Part shown: one piece after another, positions 6,029-6,050 of the stretch
Position numbering within the stretch: position 1 is the stretch's first letter
Layout of the letters: the number at the start of each line of letters is the position of its first letter
The notes under the pieces: model-generated
Databases searched by the model: none
Seen by the model: only the letters and a program-made list of their open reading frames with translations
Told to the model about the DNA's origin: nothing
NCBI GenBank assembly: GCA_019236035.1
Contig: JAFAJU010000492.1
Coordinates: 1 to 6,050 of the forward strand
Source: Verrucomicrobiota bacterium
GTDB taxonomy: Bacteria > Verrucomicrobiota > Verrucomicrobiia > Chthoniobacterales > JAFAMB01
Length of the DNA stretch: 6,050 nucleotides
Reading direction: 5' to 3'
Made by a program: the position numbers and the translations under genes

Positions 6029-6050
6029 ACAGGTCAAATATCGCTGCGCG

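Overview
The window is a compact bacterial stretch of moderate GC content with seven protein-coding genes, all on the minus strand and therefore read from high to low coordinates. I see no rRNA, tRNA, CRISPR array or complete insertion sequence. Genes are separated by overlaps or short gaps, and three of the start codons in the left-hand cluster sit on or next to the preceding stop. The taxon cannot be fixed from this sequence. The gene set (DUF2157 plus GDYXXLXY pair, SulP-STAS-cyclic nucleotide fusion, VOC protein) would suit a soil Gram-negative such as a verrucomicrobium, acidobacterium or proteobacterium, but this is a weak inference.

Right to left in transcription order: about 6050-5906 is non-coding, with a GC-rich 19-bp tandem repeat (5991-6028) and then an AT-rich promoter region carrying a TTGACA box overlapped by a near-perfect inverted repeat (5917-5935). 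Next come a MarR-family regulator (5905-5411), a small two-helix membrane protein I cannot name with certainty (5363-4890), a metal-dependent amidohydrolase-2 family enzyme (4893-3916), a DUF2157 polytopic membrane protein (3908-2943) and a GDYXXLXY-family protein (2946-2464). ATGA overlaps at 4893-4890 and 2946-2943 and a 7-bp gap at 3909-3915 make the last four look translationally coupled. With the MarR gene in front they look like one self-regulated transcription unit.

After a 141-bp gap comes a VOC (glyoxalase/bleomycin-resistance fold) protein (2322-1924). A further 74-bp gap leads to a large SulP-type membrane transporter fused to STAS and cyclic-nucleotide-binding domains (1849-1), which runs off the left edge of the window. 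The SulP membrane core lacks a block that is normally well conserved, which raises the question whether it still transports anions.

The most interesting points are the MarR-headed, translationally coupled cassette that joins an amidohydrolase to three membrane-associated proteins of unknown function, its candidate self-operator, and the SulP fusion with an apparent in-frame deletion in its core.
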